Shown here piece after piece: positions 1 to 8,159 of a stretch of 39,604 nucleotides of DNA. The position numbers and the translations under genes were made by a program. Position 1 is the first letter of the stretch. Every line of letters starts with the position of its first letter. A model generated the notes under the pieces. The model was not told the DNA's origin. It worked only from the letters and a program-made list of their open reading frames with translations, and searched no databases. The DNA lies in NCBI GenBank assembly GCA_026988815.1, contig JALSKP010000724.1:1-39604 (forward strand). The letters are read 5' to 3'. The stretch is from Myxococcales bacterium. Its GTDB lineage: Bacteria > Myxococcota_A > Bradymonadia > Bradymonadales > Bradymonadaceae.

Positions 1-1
1 C

Positions 2-448
2 CAAGCGATGGGCGCTTTTGACAAATCTCGTCCCTTCGTGGCCTCAGCCTCGGTTGGTCTTGCTCGGGCGGCCTATGAACATGCTCGCTCCTACGCGCTT
101 GAACGACACACCTTCGGAAAGCCGATTGCCAAACATCAAGCTATCAGTTTTATGCTTGCAAATATGGTCATGAACATCGAAGCCGGACGACATTTGGTAC
201 GTAAATCTGCGTGGCTTCACGACCAGAAAACGAAGAACACAATGGAAGCAGCGATGGCCAAAGCCTTCTGTGCCGATATGGCAAACCAAGTCGCGACCGA
301 CGCGGTTCAGATCCACGGCGGCAATGGGTATAGTAAAGAATACCCTGTCGAAAAATTGTTTCGTGATGCGAAGATTTTTCAGATTTATGAAGGAACATCT
401 CAGATTCAAAGACTCATCATTTCTCGTGAACTTCTGTCTCGAGGCTAA
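2..448 (+). CDS. Acyl-CoA dehydrogenase, C-terminal part (5' cut by window edge)
   Basis: The frame is open from the first bases, so this is the tail of a longer gene of which about 148 residues are visible. It matches the C-terminal all-helical FAD-binding domain of acyl-CoA dehydrogenases, which perform the first oxidation step of fatty-acid beta-oxidation and pass electrons to electron-transfer flavoprotein. Visible family blocks are the [13 protein letters not shown] segment, the [22 protein letters not shown] segment (FAD contact and dimer interface) and [16 protein letters not shown] near the C-terminus. By family knowledge the Glu of YEGT is the catalytic base in medium- and short-chain enzymes. 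Substrate chain length cannot be told from this fragment. The gene converges on the haemoglobin gene with only a base between the two stop codons. Confidence 0.95.
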   Translation, partial: QAMGAFDKSRPFVASASVGLARAAYEHARSYALERHTFGKPIAKHQAISFMLANMVMNIEAGRHLVRKSAWLHDQKTKNTMEAAMAKAFCADMANQVATDAVQIHGGNGYSKEYPVEKLFRDAKIFQIYEGTSQIQRLIISRELLSRG

Positions 449-473
449 ATTAATCCAGGAGATTAATTTTTTT
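447..473 (+). terminator. Rho-independent terminator of the acyl-CoA dehydrogenase gene
   Basis: A nine-base arm (AAATTAATC, 447-455) is followed by a five-base loop (456-460) and the exact complement GATTAATTT (461-469), then more T residues. The T run follows only on the plus strand, so it should stop transcription rightward. It overlaps the plus-strand stop codon and also encodes the last residues of the convergent haemoglobin gene. Confidence 0.65.
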
Positions 474-863
474 AGGCGTGCCTTCGGCGCGTTTTTTTTC
501 GCCCAATTTTACTATCATATCGAAGAGTCCTCGATCTAATTTTAGCCATGCTTCTTGGACGTGGATAGGGACATCAAATTCCAATAGAATTTCTTTGAGG
601 ATGGTGTGGCGCCGATTAAAATGGCCTGCTGTGATTGGTAACTCTTCGTGCGCCTTTCTTAAATTCAAACCTTCGTAAACATGATTACGATTTCCCAAAT
701 TAGCCATCAGCCAACTCGTTTGTGATTTTACTAATTTTTCTTTCTCGTGCGGAGCGAAAAGAAAACCAATAAGAGGGTCTATAAAAAGACGATCATAGAA
801 GGCATTGAGAAGCAGATTCAACTCTTCTTGGCCACCCACAGCGGCGTCGAGATCAAAACTCAT
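450..863 (-). CDS. Truncated haemoglobin (2-on-2 globin)
   Basis: A 137-residue protein with truncated-globin hallmarks: an early FYDRLFIDPLIGFLF helix whose Tyr23 sits at the usual B10 position, and an AHEELPIT segment whose His72 fits the proximal haem ligand (F8), followed by HF and a long C-terminal helix. Such globins bind O2, NO or related ligands; their roles range from NO detoxification to oxygen delivery. The exact group (I, II or III) is not settled here. Its ATG overlaps the stop of the upstream 569-residue gene by four bases (ATGA), so translation is probably coupled. It is the last gene of the long minus-strand run and ends in the shared terminator hairpin. Confidence 0.85.
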   Translation of the reverse strand: MSFDLDAAVGGQEELNLLLNAFYDRLFIDPLIGFLFAPHEKEKLVKSQTSWLMANLGNRNHVYEGLNLRKAHEELPITAGHFNRRHTILKEILLEFDVPIHVQEAWLKLDRGLFDMIVKLGEKKRAEGTPKKINLLD

Positions 864-2569
864 GCGCTAAGAATGAAGGTTAGGCCACCGAGAATGGCAT
901 CCATGATGGTCGAGATATTCTGAGATTGGAGCTTCGAAATATGAATACTGCGGTCGCCCCACCACTCACATTTTTGCTCGGCAGAAACACGAACGACGCG
1001 GACGCGCAGGGCGTTGTGGTTAAGTGTGGCTGAGACGGCTGGTATGGGAACGCGAAAGGAAAACTGAAAAGGTTTTTCCCGAACACCAATGATAAACACC
1101 GGACTTGGCTTAACAATTTGGTTCAAATCTGGACTTCGAAAAGGATCAAATAAAACAGGCAAATCCATGAGCGGGCGAAAAGCGTCGACCAAATCCACAA
1201 ATTTTTCCTCTAAACCCAACTTCGAATGATTGTGAAACCGGCGTTCCCAAATCATCTCTGCGCGAGGATATTGGTTCTCTAAAGTTTCCCTCATTGATAG
1301 CGTTGTCGATAATTTTTCATCCTCATCGAGTTCAAAAAATTTCGACACGATCAAGTTTCGCGCTGCGCTAAGAGCACTTGAGGTAAGGTGATGATCGTAG
1401 GAAGGAGCGGGGGATTGACGCGTACTAAGTTTGATTCCAACCGCCGGTAGATTCCCAGGAATTTTTAGGATCTCATTGGTCGCCTCTTCTTCTCGAAAAG
1501 GAATGAGGACGTGAGAGGGAAGGGTCTTATCAATGCCGATGAGAAGATCGCGTAAAGCAGTAATTTCTCGTTGCGACCAACACACCACCGGCGATGACCA
1601 GGGTAATTCTTGAGGTAAGGAAAGCCCGAAAAGCTCGCCGGCCGGTTTTGTGACTTTTAGTTTTCCGATATCGGAGGCCCATGCGACGCCAAAAAGCTGT
1701 CGTTCTCTCTGCACCATATTAGAAAAAGCCAATACCACGCCTCCGAAGGCGGGCCATCGTCTTAAGCACAGCTCCTCCCCATCAGCGAAAAGCGTTTCTG
1801 CGAACGCGGAGAGACATTTTTCGCTTATATCGGCGTCCAACGAAAGCGCCCTTAGCTCTTGTCCAACATTTTTTAGTTGAGACTGTTTGGTCAACGAGAG
1901 GCTATCCCATGTTAATTTCGGGAGGAGGGTTCCTACCTCGTTAAAGTCAGTATCAAAAAGACGTGCATTGACCCACTCTTCTACGCTTTCCACAAAAGGT
2001 CGGTCTTGGATACCCTCCCAATCAGGCCAACTTGCTGCCGAAAAATCGGGTGGAGTCAGAACGAGCTTCTCGCCTTCGGTCGTTAGAAAGTCGGCAATTT
2101 GGTTGATCCGTTTCTGAAAAACTTGAATACGGCTTGTGACGAAACTCCCGATCGATGTCGCTCGAACAAAGTTTTTTTGCGATCGTTTCAAACGGGATGC
2201 AAGATTTTTCCGAAAGCGTTCATCGGATTGAAATAAAAGCGCGATGTTGAGTTGAGAAACCTGGAGGGTTTGGGCAATCGGATCGGCGAGTGCCTGAAAC
2301 AAATCCTCGTCTGAAATACGTGAGAGAAGTTCAATGTTGAGTTCGAGAACGTCTCCGTCAAAATCCAGCGCCACACGTCGCCCCTTCTTAAAAATCGTCT
2401 CTTTGAGGATGGGCATTAGAATCACTTGTGCAACTTTATTAAGTCGCAGCATTTGTTCATCTTGGGCAATTTCTTTCTCAGCTAAGATAAGGGAAAACAA
2501 CTCAAGATAGTCGTTGATAACGCTTTGAGCGATATCGGCTACCCTAGATTCGAGGCGTTTTGTCTGCAA
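860..2569 (-). CDS. Conserved-looking protein of unknown function, 569 residues
   Basis: I do not recognise this protein. It starts at TTG, with a GGTAAG-type ribosome-binding site a few bases upstream, and runs 569 residues. There is no signal peptide, membrane segment or Walker A motif. The N-terminal third is helical and charged; the middle has Trp/Pro-rich stretches (around residues 190-215); the C-terminal 150 residues read as alternating strands rich in Val/Phe/Ile. It begins 29 bases after the KamB-like P-loop gene and overlaps the haemoglobin start by four bases. Since KamB is known to work with a MutS-type ATPase, KamC, I looked for MutS motifs here and found none, so it is not KamC. 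A role as partner of the P-loop protein is only a guess from position. Confidence 0.75.
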   Translation of the reverse strand: MQTKRLESRVADIAQSVINDYLELFSLILAEKEIAQDEQMLRLNKVAQVILMPILKETIFKKGRRVALDFDGDVLELNIELLSRISDEDLFQALADPIAQTLQVSQLNIALLFQSDERFRKNLASRLKRSQKNFVRATSIGSFVTSRIQVFQKRINQIADFLTTEGEKLVLTPPDFSAASWPDWEGIQDRPFVESVEEWVNARLFDTDFNEVGTLLPKLTWDSLSLTKQSQLKNVGQELRALSLDADISEKCLSAFAETLFADGEELCLRRWPAFGGVVLAFSNMVQRERQLFGVAWASDIGKLKVTKPAGELFGLSLPQELPWSSPVVCWSQREITALRDLLIGIDKTLPSHVLIPFREEEATNEILKIPGNLPAVGIKLSTRQSPAPSYDHHLTSSALSAARNLIVSKFFELDEDEKLSTTLSMRETLENQYPRAEMIWERRFHNHSKLGLEEKFVDLVDAFRPLMDLPVLFDPFRSPDLNQIVKPSPVFIIGVREKPFQFSFRVPIPAVSATLNHNALRVRVVRVSAEQKCEWWGDRSIHISKLQSQNISTIMDAILGGLTFILSA

Positions 2570-2598
2570 AAAATCTTACCTGGTTTGAGGAGATACAT

Positions 2599-3630
2599 TT
2601 ACTCTACTACGAGAGAGAGGGGATCGAAAATAGCTAATTTGGGCCATTGGTGAAGTAATTTTTTTTCAATCTCTCCGCACGCGAAACGGTGTCCTTTAAC
2701 CGAAGTTGGATTGACCGAAATTGCAATAATCGCGTTTCCTTCGAAGGTTTCGATCGTCCATTTTTTTAACAACCTCCTTTTCACATGTTTTGATAAATGG
2801 AGCGATGTTGGGTCCCTCAAAATAATAAAGGAAGGGTCTTTTCTGTCCGGCAATTTTAAAAGATTTTTAGCGATGCTATCACTTAACATGCCCACGATTG
2901 CGATGCCTCGCGTCTGCGTCGTCCATAATTTTTCGGAATCTGAAAGCCCCAAAAGAGCAGAAGGATGAGAAAGAGGAAGGGCAATATTGGGCCCGCCGAT
3001 GAGCGATCGCTCCTGCGTCATGGCCTCTTGAAAAAGAGAAGCTCTCCAACCCGTCGCGCGAGAAATACTAAAATCTTTTACGATTTCTTTTGTCTTGATC
3101 AAGATTTCCTCAAGGGTCTCACCGGCAACAGCACCTGTTGAAAGAATGATCCCGTCGCAAACTCTTCCATGTGCGGCCATCAAACGGCCATAAGCACCGT
3201 CCATAAAAATATGTTCTACGGGACATTCTTTTTGAACTTCCGCTAAGTCTTGGCGATGGCGAAGACCGGTCAATACGATTTCGCCAGCCTTAACGACTTT
3301 GGCAATCACGGTTTCGCCGAGAGGGGTGTGAATTCCTAGTGCCGTTTGAATTTTTAAGGTCGCACTCGAACATTCCAACATTTTTTGCGTCGTTATACAC
3401 CACTGTCCCTCATAGAGAAAAACAGGGGGCTTGGGGGTGCCCAATAAAGCGTCAAGTCTCTCGCCATCAAGTCCAATCGATAGCGCGAGAACGTGTTTCT
3501 TTAACGCAAAAGCACGTGCGAGGCACCAATTGAGCGTGGTCGTTTTTCCGCTATTTTTGGCCACTCCAACAAAGGCGATCCGTCGTTCTTTAAATATTTC
3601 CCTATCTAATCTGTCTTGCAATTCTGTCAT
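2599..3630 (-). CDS. P-loop NTPase resembling KamB (aminomutase reactivase subunit)
   Basis: A 343-residue cytoplasmic protein with a clear Walker A near the N-terminus (GVAKNSGKTTT, residues 22-32). After it comes LSIGLDGER, a KPPVFLYEG segment, a TPLGE segment and IFMDGAYGRL. As I remember the family, this order matches KamB, the P-loop subunit of the factor that reactivates adenosylcobalamin-dependent lysine 5,6-aminomutase in lysine fermentation. KamB is known to pair with the MutS-like ATPase KamC and to sit near the kam genes; none of those is in this window. It may therefore serve another enzyme. ATG start at 3630; upstream ribosome-binding site is weak. It lies 29 bases before the unknown 569-residue gene and 73 bases after the HEAT-like gene. 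Confidence 0.7.
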   Translation of the reverse strand: MTELQDRLDREIFKERRIAFVGVAKNSGKTTTLNWCLARAFALKKHVLALSIGLDGERLDALLGTPKPPVFLYEGQWCITTQKMLECSSATLKIQTALGIHTPLGETVIAKVVKAGEIVLTGLRHRQDLAEVQKECPVEHIFMDGAYGRLMAAHGRVCDGIILSTGAVAGETLEEILIKTKEIVKDFSISRATGWRASLFQEAMTQERSLIGGPNIALPLSHPSALLGLSDSEKLWTTQTRGIAIVGMLSDSIAKNLLKLPDRKDPSFIILRDPTSLHLSKHVKRRLLKKWTIETFEGNAIIAISVNPTSVKGHRFACGEIEKKLLHQWPKLAIFDPLSLVVE

Positions 3631-3703
3631 ATTTTTTTATTCATGGACCCAAGGCAATACTACGAAACCTGGCTCGCGTCCACCAGGTGTTTAGTAACTC
3701 AAT

Positions 3704-4495
3704 TTAGTATTTTGGCAGGGTGTTAACCGGCGCCGATTTAGATTGACGCAATTTGACCAGATATTTCGCAAAGGCAACGACGCTGTCGTGTAACCCTCCT
3801 GATTTTGAAATATGGTGGATAACCGAAAAATTGATGCTCGGTAAAATGCGAAGTGTGCTTCCCGTACGCGTGAAAGGATTTTGCACGACCGCTTCCCGCA
3901 CCAGGGGTTCTTTGAACCACCGACTGCTCGTCACCACTTCGCTAATAAGGCGTTCGTAACTGGGTCGTCTGGCGGCAATAAGCTGGACATCTTTGACTTT
4001 TAGTCTTGGATTTCGAAGAACCTCTCGAAGAACCCTTGGGTTGGGATCATTTTGTAAGAATTTCCATAAGGTCGCGTGGGTTCTGGCGAGCGAACATCGT
4101 TCGCCCAGCGTTGTATCCCTCGATATGGGTAGGCGGACTTCGGGAAGTTTTGCGGCTCGTATCATTTCCCGATGATTCGGAGGATCGCGAAGGAGGAATA
4201 GAACCCCTTCTCGTTCTTCGTTGGCCGCGATCAAGAAAAGGGACTTAAACATTTCATAATGATCTGCGCATGCTCGAGTCTCAATGAGCGCACCCGCTAG
4301 CGCTACCATGGCGTCTATTTCCACGCTTTGCCCCCAAATTGCGCCACGTAGAATTTGGTCAATCATCCATACCGCATCATTGTTTGATGGATCAAAAATG
4401 AGATCTCTGGCTACCGAACGGCGCATGAGCGCTTCATCGAGAGAAGCAAAGCGTCTGAGATAATGTTGGTACTTTTTTCTTAGGGGATCGATCAT
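3704..4495 (-). CDS. HEAT/leucine-rich-variant repeat-like protein
   Basis: A 263-residue soluble protein made almost wholly of predicted short helices. Segments such as NPRVLREVLRNPRLKVKDV (about residues 150-168) and EPLVREAVVQNPFTR have the paired-helix pattern, with Pro at the turn, of HEAT or leucine-rich-variant repeats, which usually serve as protein-binding scaffolds. No catalytic motif is seen. The ATG lies 15 bases after the stop of the zinc-ribbon gene, so the two are probably co-transcribed. A remaining possibility is a bacterial relative of PBS-lyase-type HEAT proteins. The function is unknown. Confidence 0.7.
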   Translation of the reverse strand: MIDPLRKKYQHYLRRFASLDEALMRRSVARDLIFDPSNNDAVWMIDQILRGAIWGQSVEIDAMVALAGALIETRACADHYEMFKSLFLIAANEEREGVLFLLRDPPNHREMIRAAKLPEVRLPISRDTTLGERCSLARTHATLWKFLQNDPNPRVLREVLRNPRLKVKDVQLIAARRPSYERLISEVVTSSRWFKEPLVREAVVQNPFTRTGSTLRILPSINFSVIHHISKSGGLHDSVVAFAKYLVKLRQSKSAPVNTLPKY

Positions 4496-4510
4496 TAAAC
4501 GACCAAAGTG

Positions 4511-6187
4511 CTATTGGTCGATCAGCGTACGAAGGGAAAGTTTTCGGAAAGAATCCCCTTTCCGAAAAACCACGAAAAAAGGCGTGCTTCCTTTTTTAAG
4601 TATATCGACCTTTTTTGTAGATAGAGATTTTCCTTTTCCCCTTTCTTTAAACTGAGAGATATCTAAATGCTCGCCTATGTGAACCTCTTGTTTTTCCTCG
4701 CCATCTTTTGTGGAGATGACAACGTAGATGGTATTGGCGTTTTTACTTTTGTCGTTGGGATTATGGACTGAACCGTTGACGATTAAAACATGATTTTTCT
4801 TCGTGAGTTCGTAGGGAATCGCTGTGACGTCGCTGATATAAAGATCGCGTTGGGAAGTATCGGTTTTGTAGGGTTTACCCTCGAAAGCGACTTCGAGCAT
4901 GTGGAGAGGATTATTGAAATCAAAGATTCCACCCGCTTTATACGCAATAAAAGCGATAAAGCATGCAGAAAGAAAAAGTGCGATAAACAGAGTATCAAAA
5001 AGGCGCCGAAAACTATTTCCACCAATTTTATGGGGTTTTAGCGCAATAGGTTGCCTGGCTCGCGTGGATTCTTTGCGAGGCGAACGCTTTCCAGACTTTG
5101 CACCTTCAGATGGTTTCTTTCTTGGCTTATTGATGACCTGGGGCTTTATAGCGAGCTCAAGTTTAGGCTCTCTTTTCTCGACTTTGACGTCGGTTTTTTT
5201 CTCCTCTTTATCTGCTCGTAGGTCGACATGAATAGGAATATCTTTGTTTTCCGCTTCGCTAACTTCTGATGAAGCTCCTAGGGATTCGAAACTTCTCGCG
5301 CTCCCACCTCTCGAAAAATAATCTTCTCCGTTTTTCGAATCGTCCAAAGAATTACTTTGGAAATCTGTTGGTGGCGACGGATTTTCACGGGCGGGTGGAA
5401 GAGAGGGAGGTTTTGCTTTCGTTTCCACAACAGAAATTTCAGACATCGCGATGCTTTCATTTTCTTGCGAAGAAATGTCGTTTGAGAAAGCAGGGTCACT
5501 AAAGAAAGACTTACTGTCTGTTGGAAAGAGCTCCTCTTCTTCAGGTTCGTCAAATGCGCCGAAAAAGGGGTCTTCAATTGAAGGATCGTTATTGGAAAAA
5601 TTGAAACCAGAATCATCGCCGAATAGATCCAAATGATCGGAGGGAACCGGCGTTAGCTTTCTACGTGAAGAGGCGATCACCGGCTTGGCGGGGGGAATCG
5701 CGTCGGATTTTTCTTCAGCGAAGCCTTTTTCTTTGGTCGCAGGTGGTGTGATAATAGGCGTCAAAACTGGCGCCCTTAACGCTTTCATCGTCGGTTTAAC
5801 GGGCGCAAAAGTGCGTTGTTCTTCGTTCGAAAAGGAGTGCTGCGTTTTGTTGGCTTGAACACCTTTGGTTCGCGGAGAGGTCCCGGTTCGGGCGGGGGCA
5901 CCAAAGCGTGTTTCTCCTCCACGTTCAATGGTTTCGAGCTGATGAGTTTCCCGGATCTGTTCAATTTTTGGGCGGTGGGGACCGCCTATTTGTGTTGCAT
6001 TGGGATCCACATGGCTTCGATTTTTTTCTTTATCGCTGCTTTTATAAAAAATTTCTGTTCTGTCGTCGGTAATTCGGACGCGAAAAAGATGATTACATTT
6101 TGAACATCTTAGTTTGGCACCTTTGGCCGGAATTTTTTCTTTAGCTAGATTGAAACCGGTTTGACATTCTGGGCACCTAACGATCAT
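4511..6187 (-). CDS. MJ0042-type zinc-ribbon membrane protein with long disordered linker
   Basis: I place the start at the ATG at 6187 (558 residues), because the protein then begins MIVRCPECQTGFNL with an AGGA site ahead of it; a longer frame upstream lacks such a site. The N-terminus is a zinc ribbon of the MJ0042 type (Cys5, Cys8, Cys28, Cys31). Then follow about 350 low-complexity residues rich in Pro, Ser, Glu and Lys, one membrane segment (about 397-420) and a roughly 140-residue C-terminal domain outside the membrane that resembles DUF3426/FxLYD-like beta domains (VNGSVHNPNDKSKN and following). The family is common in deltaproteobacteria, and its function is not established. Its start overlaps the 3' end of phaR. 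Confidence 0.8.
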   Translation of the reverse strand: MIVRCPECQTGFNLAKEKIPAKGAKLRCSKCNHLFRVRITDDRTEIFYKSSDKEKNRSHVDPNATQIGGPHRPKIEQIRETHQLETIERGGETRFGAPARTGTSPRTKGVQANKTQHSFSNEEQRTFAPVKPTMKALRAPVLTPIITPPATKEKGFAEEKSDAIPPAKPVIASSRRKLTPVPSDHLDLFGDDSGFNFSNNDPSIEDPFFGAFDEPEEEELFPTDSKSFFSDPAFSNDISSQENESIAMSEISVVETKAKPPSLPPARENPSPPTDFQSNSLDDSKNGEDYFSRGGSARSFESLGASSEVSEAENKDIPIHVDLRADKEEKKTDVKVEKREPKLELAIKPQVINKPRKKPSEGAKSGKRSPRKESTRARQPIALKPHKIGGNSFRRLFDTLFIALFLSACFIAFIAYKAGGIFDFNNPLHMLEVAFEGKPYKTDTSQRDLYISDVTAIPYELTKKNHVLIVNGSVHNPNDKSKNANTIYVVISTKDGEEKQEVHIGEHLDISQFKERGKGKSLSTKKVDILKKGSTPFFVVFRKGDSFRKLSLRTLIDQ

Positions 6188-6683
6188 GTGGTAAATTCCT
6201 ATAAGGGTTATGTGTGGTTCCAATAAGGGTCGAATCTTTTGGAGCTAACACATTTTCGATGCGTAGCAGCGTCTTTTCGATGTGTTGAACGCGTACTTCT
6301 AAGCTGCTTATCTTTTGTTCTAGTTTAGGGAACTTGCTCGATTTTGAAAAGGCGTCTTTGAGATCTTCGACAATCATTTCTTTCAAGGCCGCCACATCTA
6401 ATTGAAGTTCCTGAATGGGACTTGGCTCTTTCTTTTCGATACTCCCTGCTTGAATCATCGATCGCAAGGTCGACAGAGAAAGTACGTTTTGCTGAGCTTT
6501 CTCGCGCTCAAAAATAATCTGAGCAAAGGTAGAGTTGGTAATGTCTTCTTTGGTTTTATTATCAAAGATTCGTAAATCCTCTCCCTCCTCCACCATTGCT
6601 TGAATCTGCTCTAAGGTAACGTAGGTACTATGTTTGGTATCGTAGAGTTTTCGATTTGCATATCGCTTGATTATTCGAGTCAT
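6177..6683 (-). CDS. phaR: PhaR-type polyhydroxyalkanoate accumulation regulator
   Basis: The first 62 residues are a textbook PHB/PHA accumulation regulator DNA-binding domain (RIIKRYANRKLYDTKHSTYV, then a FDNKTKEDITN segment). By family knowledge PhaR represses phasin and its own gene and is released by binding polyhydroxyalkanoate granules. The C-terminal part ends in a heptad-like coiled coil (about residues 120-150). At 168 residues it is close to the usual length. It starts three bases after the stop of the barrel gene and overlaps the zinc-ribbon start by about ten bases, so it sits inside an operon. No PHA synthase or phasin gene is in the window, so its target here is unknown; it may have been recruited to another role. 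Confidence 0.9.
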   Translation of the reverse strand: MTRIIKRYANRKLYDTKHSTYVTLEQIQAMVEEGEDLRIFDNKTKEDITNSTFAQIIFEREKAQQNVLSLSTLRSMIQAGSIEKKEPSPIQELQLDVAALKEMIVEDLKDAFSKSSKFPKLEQKISSLEVRVQHIEKTLLRIENVLAPKDSTLIGTTHNPYRNLPHDR

Positions 6684-6686
6684 CTC

Positions 6687-7601
6687 TTAAAAGTCTAGAC
6701 CACCCGAAAAAGTTGCTTGAGAAACGTCTCCGATCACGCCTTCAAGAACGAAGTTTAGAATCCAAACGTTGAGACGAGCGCCAAAAAAGAAACGGTTGAT
6801 TTGCGCTGTTTCTGTTTCAAAAACGAATTCTGGACTAAAGGTCGTCGATCCCGTTCCGTTCGGATTGGTCCGATCAAATTGAGGAGATCGCGGGTCTTGC
6901 GGGTAGGCATTTAACAGACGGCTTGTCCCAAAAACAACCATTAGTTGGTACCCAACGTAGGGTGTAACTTGCATGACGCCCGAAATACCGAAGGCTTTGG
7001 AGGCCGAAATATCTCCCCCTGTTGTGATAAGTTGCAGATCTCTTGAGCCCAAAAGCGTATTAACCGTTCCGCGTACGGCCAAATCCGGGAAGTATTTAAA
7101 CCCCTCGTTCAATGCCCATTTAATATCTGTTCCTAGCGTGAACATTTCACTCTTGAGCAAATAACCCATATTTCCGGCAACTTCGAAGGAAAAAGGGAGT
7201 CCTTTTCTTACTTGAAGATGACCGGTAAACATCGTGCTTTCGGGAGCGCGATCTTTGACCCCTTTTTGCCAATGCTCGGCATTCTTATCGATAAAACTTA
7301 AACTCGTCATGAGATTTACCGCAAAACCAGCTTCTCCCAAGGTTTCGGCAGGGTTGGCGATACGCGGCCCCATAACCTGGCCCATATCCTGAACCAAACC
7401 CTTAAAAAGTTTCTCGTCAGGTGTAACGGTGCCGCATGCATTCGGGCACGCGTTTCCATATTCTGAAGGATTAAAGGTAGAGAATCTCGATAAAACAAGG
7501 TCGTTGTCGCCAGCGAAAGCCGTGCTGCTAAGACCTAAGACGAGAATATTTACAATGGTTAATAACCAGAGAAATGATTTGGATTGTCGAAAGCAACTCA
7601 C
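6687..7601 (-). CDS. Predicted outer-membrane beta-barrel protein
   Basis: GTG start at 7601, with a GAGG site five bases ahead. The N-terminus is a signal peptide ending ...SSTAFA (about residue 30). The mature part begins with a short Cys-containing segment (CPNACG) and then alternates hydrophobic and polar residues in strand-length blocks, ending in Phe (SGGLDF), the terminal aromatic residue typical of barrels inserted by the BAM machinery. About ten to twelve strands are plausible for some 270 mature residues. I do not recognise a specific family; transport or structural roles are both possible. It is the first gene of the seven-gene minus-strand run, with phaR three bases downstream. 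Confidence 0.75.
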   Translation of the reverse strand: MSCFRQSKSFLWLLTIVNILVLGLSSTAFAGDNDLVLSRFSTFNPSEYGNACPNACGTVTPDEKLFKGLVQDMGQVMGPRIANPAETLGEAGFAVNLMTSLSFIDKNAEHWQKGVKDRAPESTMFTGHLQVRKGLPFSFEVAGNMGYLLKSEMFTLGTDIKWALNEGFKYFPDLAVRGTVNTLLGSRDLQLITTGGDISASKAFGISGVMQVTPYVGYQLMVVFGTSRLLNAYPQDPRSPQFDRTNPNGTGSTTFSPEFVFETETAQINRFFFGARLNVWILNFVLEGVIGDVSQATFSGGLDF

Positions 7602-7833
7602 GCTAACCTCTATTTAAAGATTTCAAATGTTTACACCAATAATACCAGGTTTCGCAACGATCTTACGATTTATTCAACAGTCCCCAATCAGAATATTGAA
7701 TTTACACCCCAACCTCCTCCTCGTTTGAAAACTATCCACTCGAAGAGGTCGTCGCGTTTTTTGAAAAACGTATCACCTAGGGAGAGAAGGCCCTCAAGAT
7801 CGCGCGTCGGAAAAGAAGAAAAAAGTGATTGGT

Positions 7834-7971
7834 ATGAAAAAATGTTACGAACTCAATCCCAAAAGCAGCCGCGTAAAACGGTCAAGATGTCGATTGCGAG
7901 GCGTTCTTGAAAACGATGCCTTTTTTGTCAAAGTTTTTAAAGACAGCCTCGCCGTCAAATTTTTTGAATAG
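7834..7971 (+). CDS. Possible small protein, 45 residues
   Basis: A short frame starting MKKCYELNPKSSRVKRSRC and ending in VKFFE. It has a basic N-terminal half with two Cys residues and an amphipathic C-terminal half (residues 24-45: ENDAFFVKVFKDSLAV). The second half reads like real protein, and codon third positions look like those of its neighbours. There is no good ribbon of Shine-Dalgarno bases ahead of it; the upstream stretch is A-rich (AAGAAG). It could also be the remnant of a larger decayed gene. I recognise no family. Confidence 0.25.
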   Translation: MKKCYELNPKSSRVKRSRCRLRGVLENDAFFVKVFKDSLAVKFFE

Positions 7972-7988
7972 TTGATTTTCGGATGCAT

Positions 7989-8074
7989 GTAGGTTGCGGT
8001 TGACGGAGCGGAGCGACGAAACCCAACAAGATACCGTTGGGTTTCGTCGCTTCGCTCCGTCAACCACAACCTAC
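7989..8074. repeat. Long imperfect palindrome of a widespread REP/MITE-like type
   Basis: Left arm 7989-8027 and right arm 8036-8074 are each 39 bases and complementary at 37 positions, around an eight-base loop. The arm begins GTAGGTTGCGGTTGACGG and ends in CGAAACCCAAC. Palindromes with GTAGGTTG...GAAACCCAAC arms occur in many copies across cyanobacteria and proteobacteria. This copy lies between divergent genes, so it is unlikely to serve as a terminator. Confidence 0.85.
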
Positions 8075-8159
8075 ACCGGCTAGCAAGCATTGAAGTTTTA
8101 TTTGTCTCTCCCGTCAAACTCACTATCTTGCTGATCCAAGAGGTCGCAAAGGAGTGTCT

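Larger units (their letters stand above)
7602..8159. other. 558-base gap between divergent genes
   Basis: This gap separates the divergently transcribed barrel and VWA-like lipoprotein genes and should hold both promoters. It contains the long palindrome at 7989-8074 and one possible 45-codon frame at 7834-7971. Longer frames in either direction (up to 152 codons) show no protein-like composition. No convincing promoter hexamers were found by eye. Confidence 0.6.

Noticed and set aside
860-2569. The 569-residue protein as KamC (MutS-like) partner
   Set aside because: No Walker A or MutS signature anywhere in the sequence.
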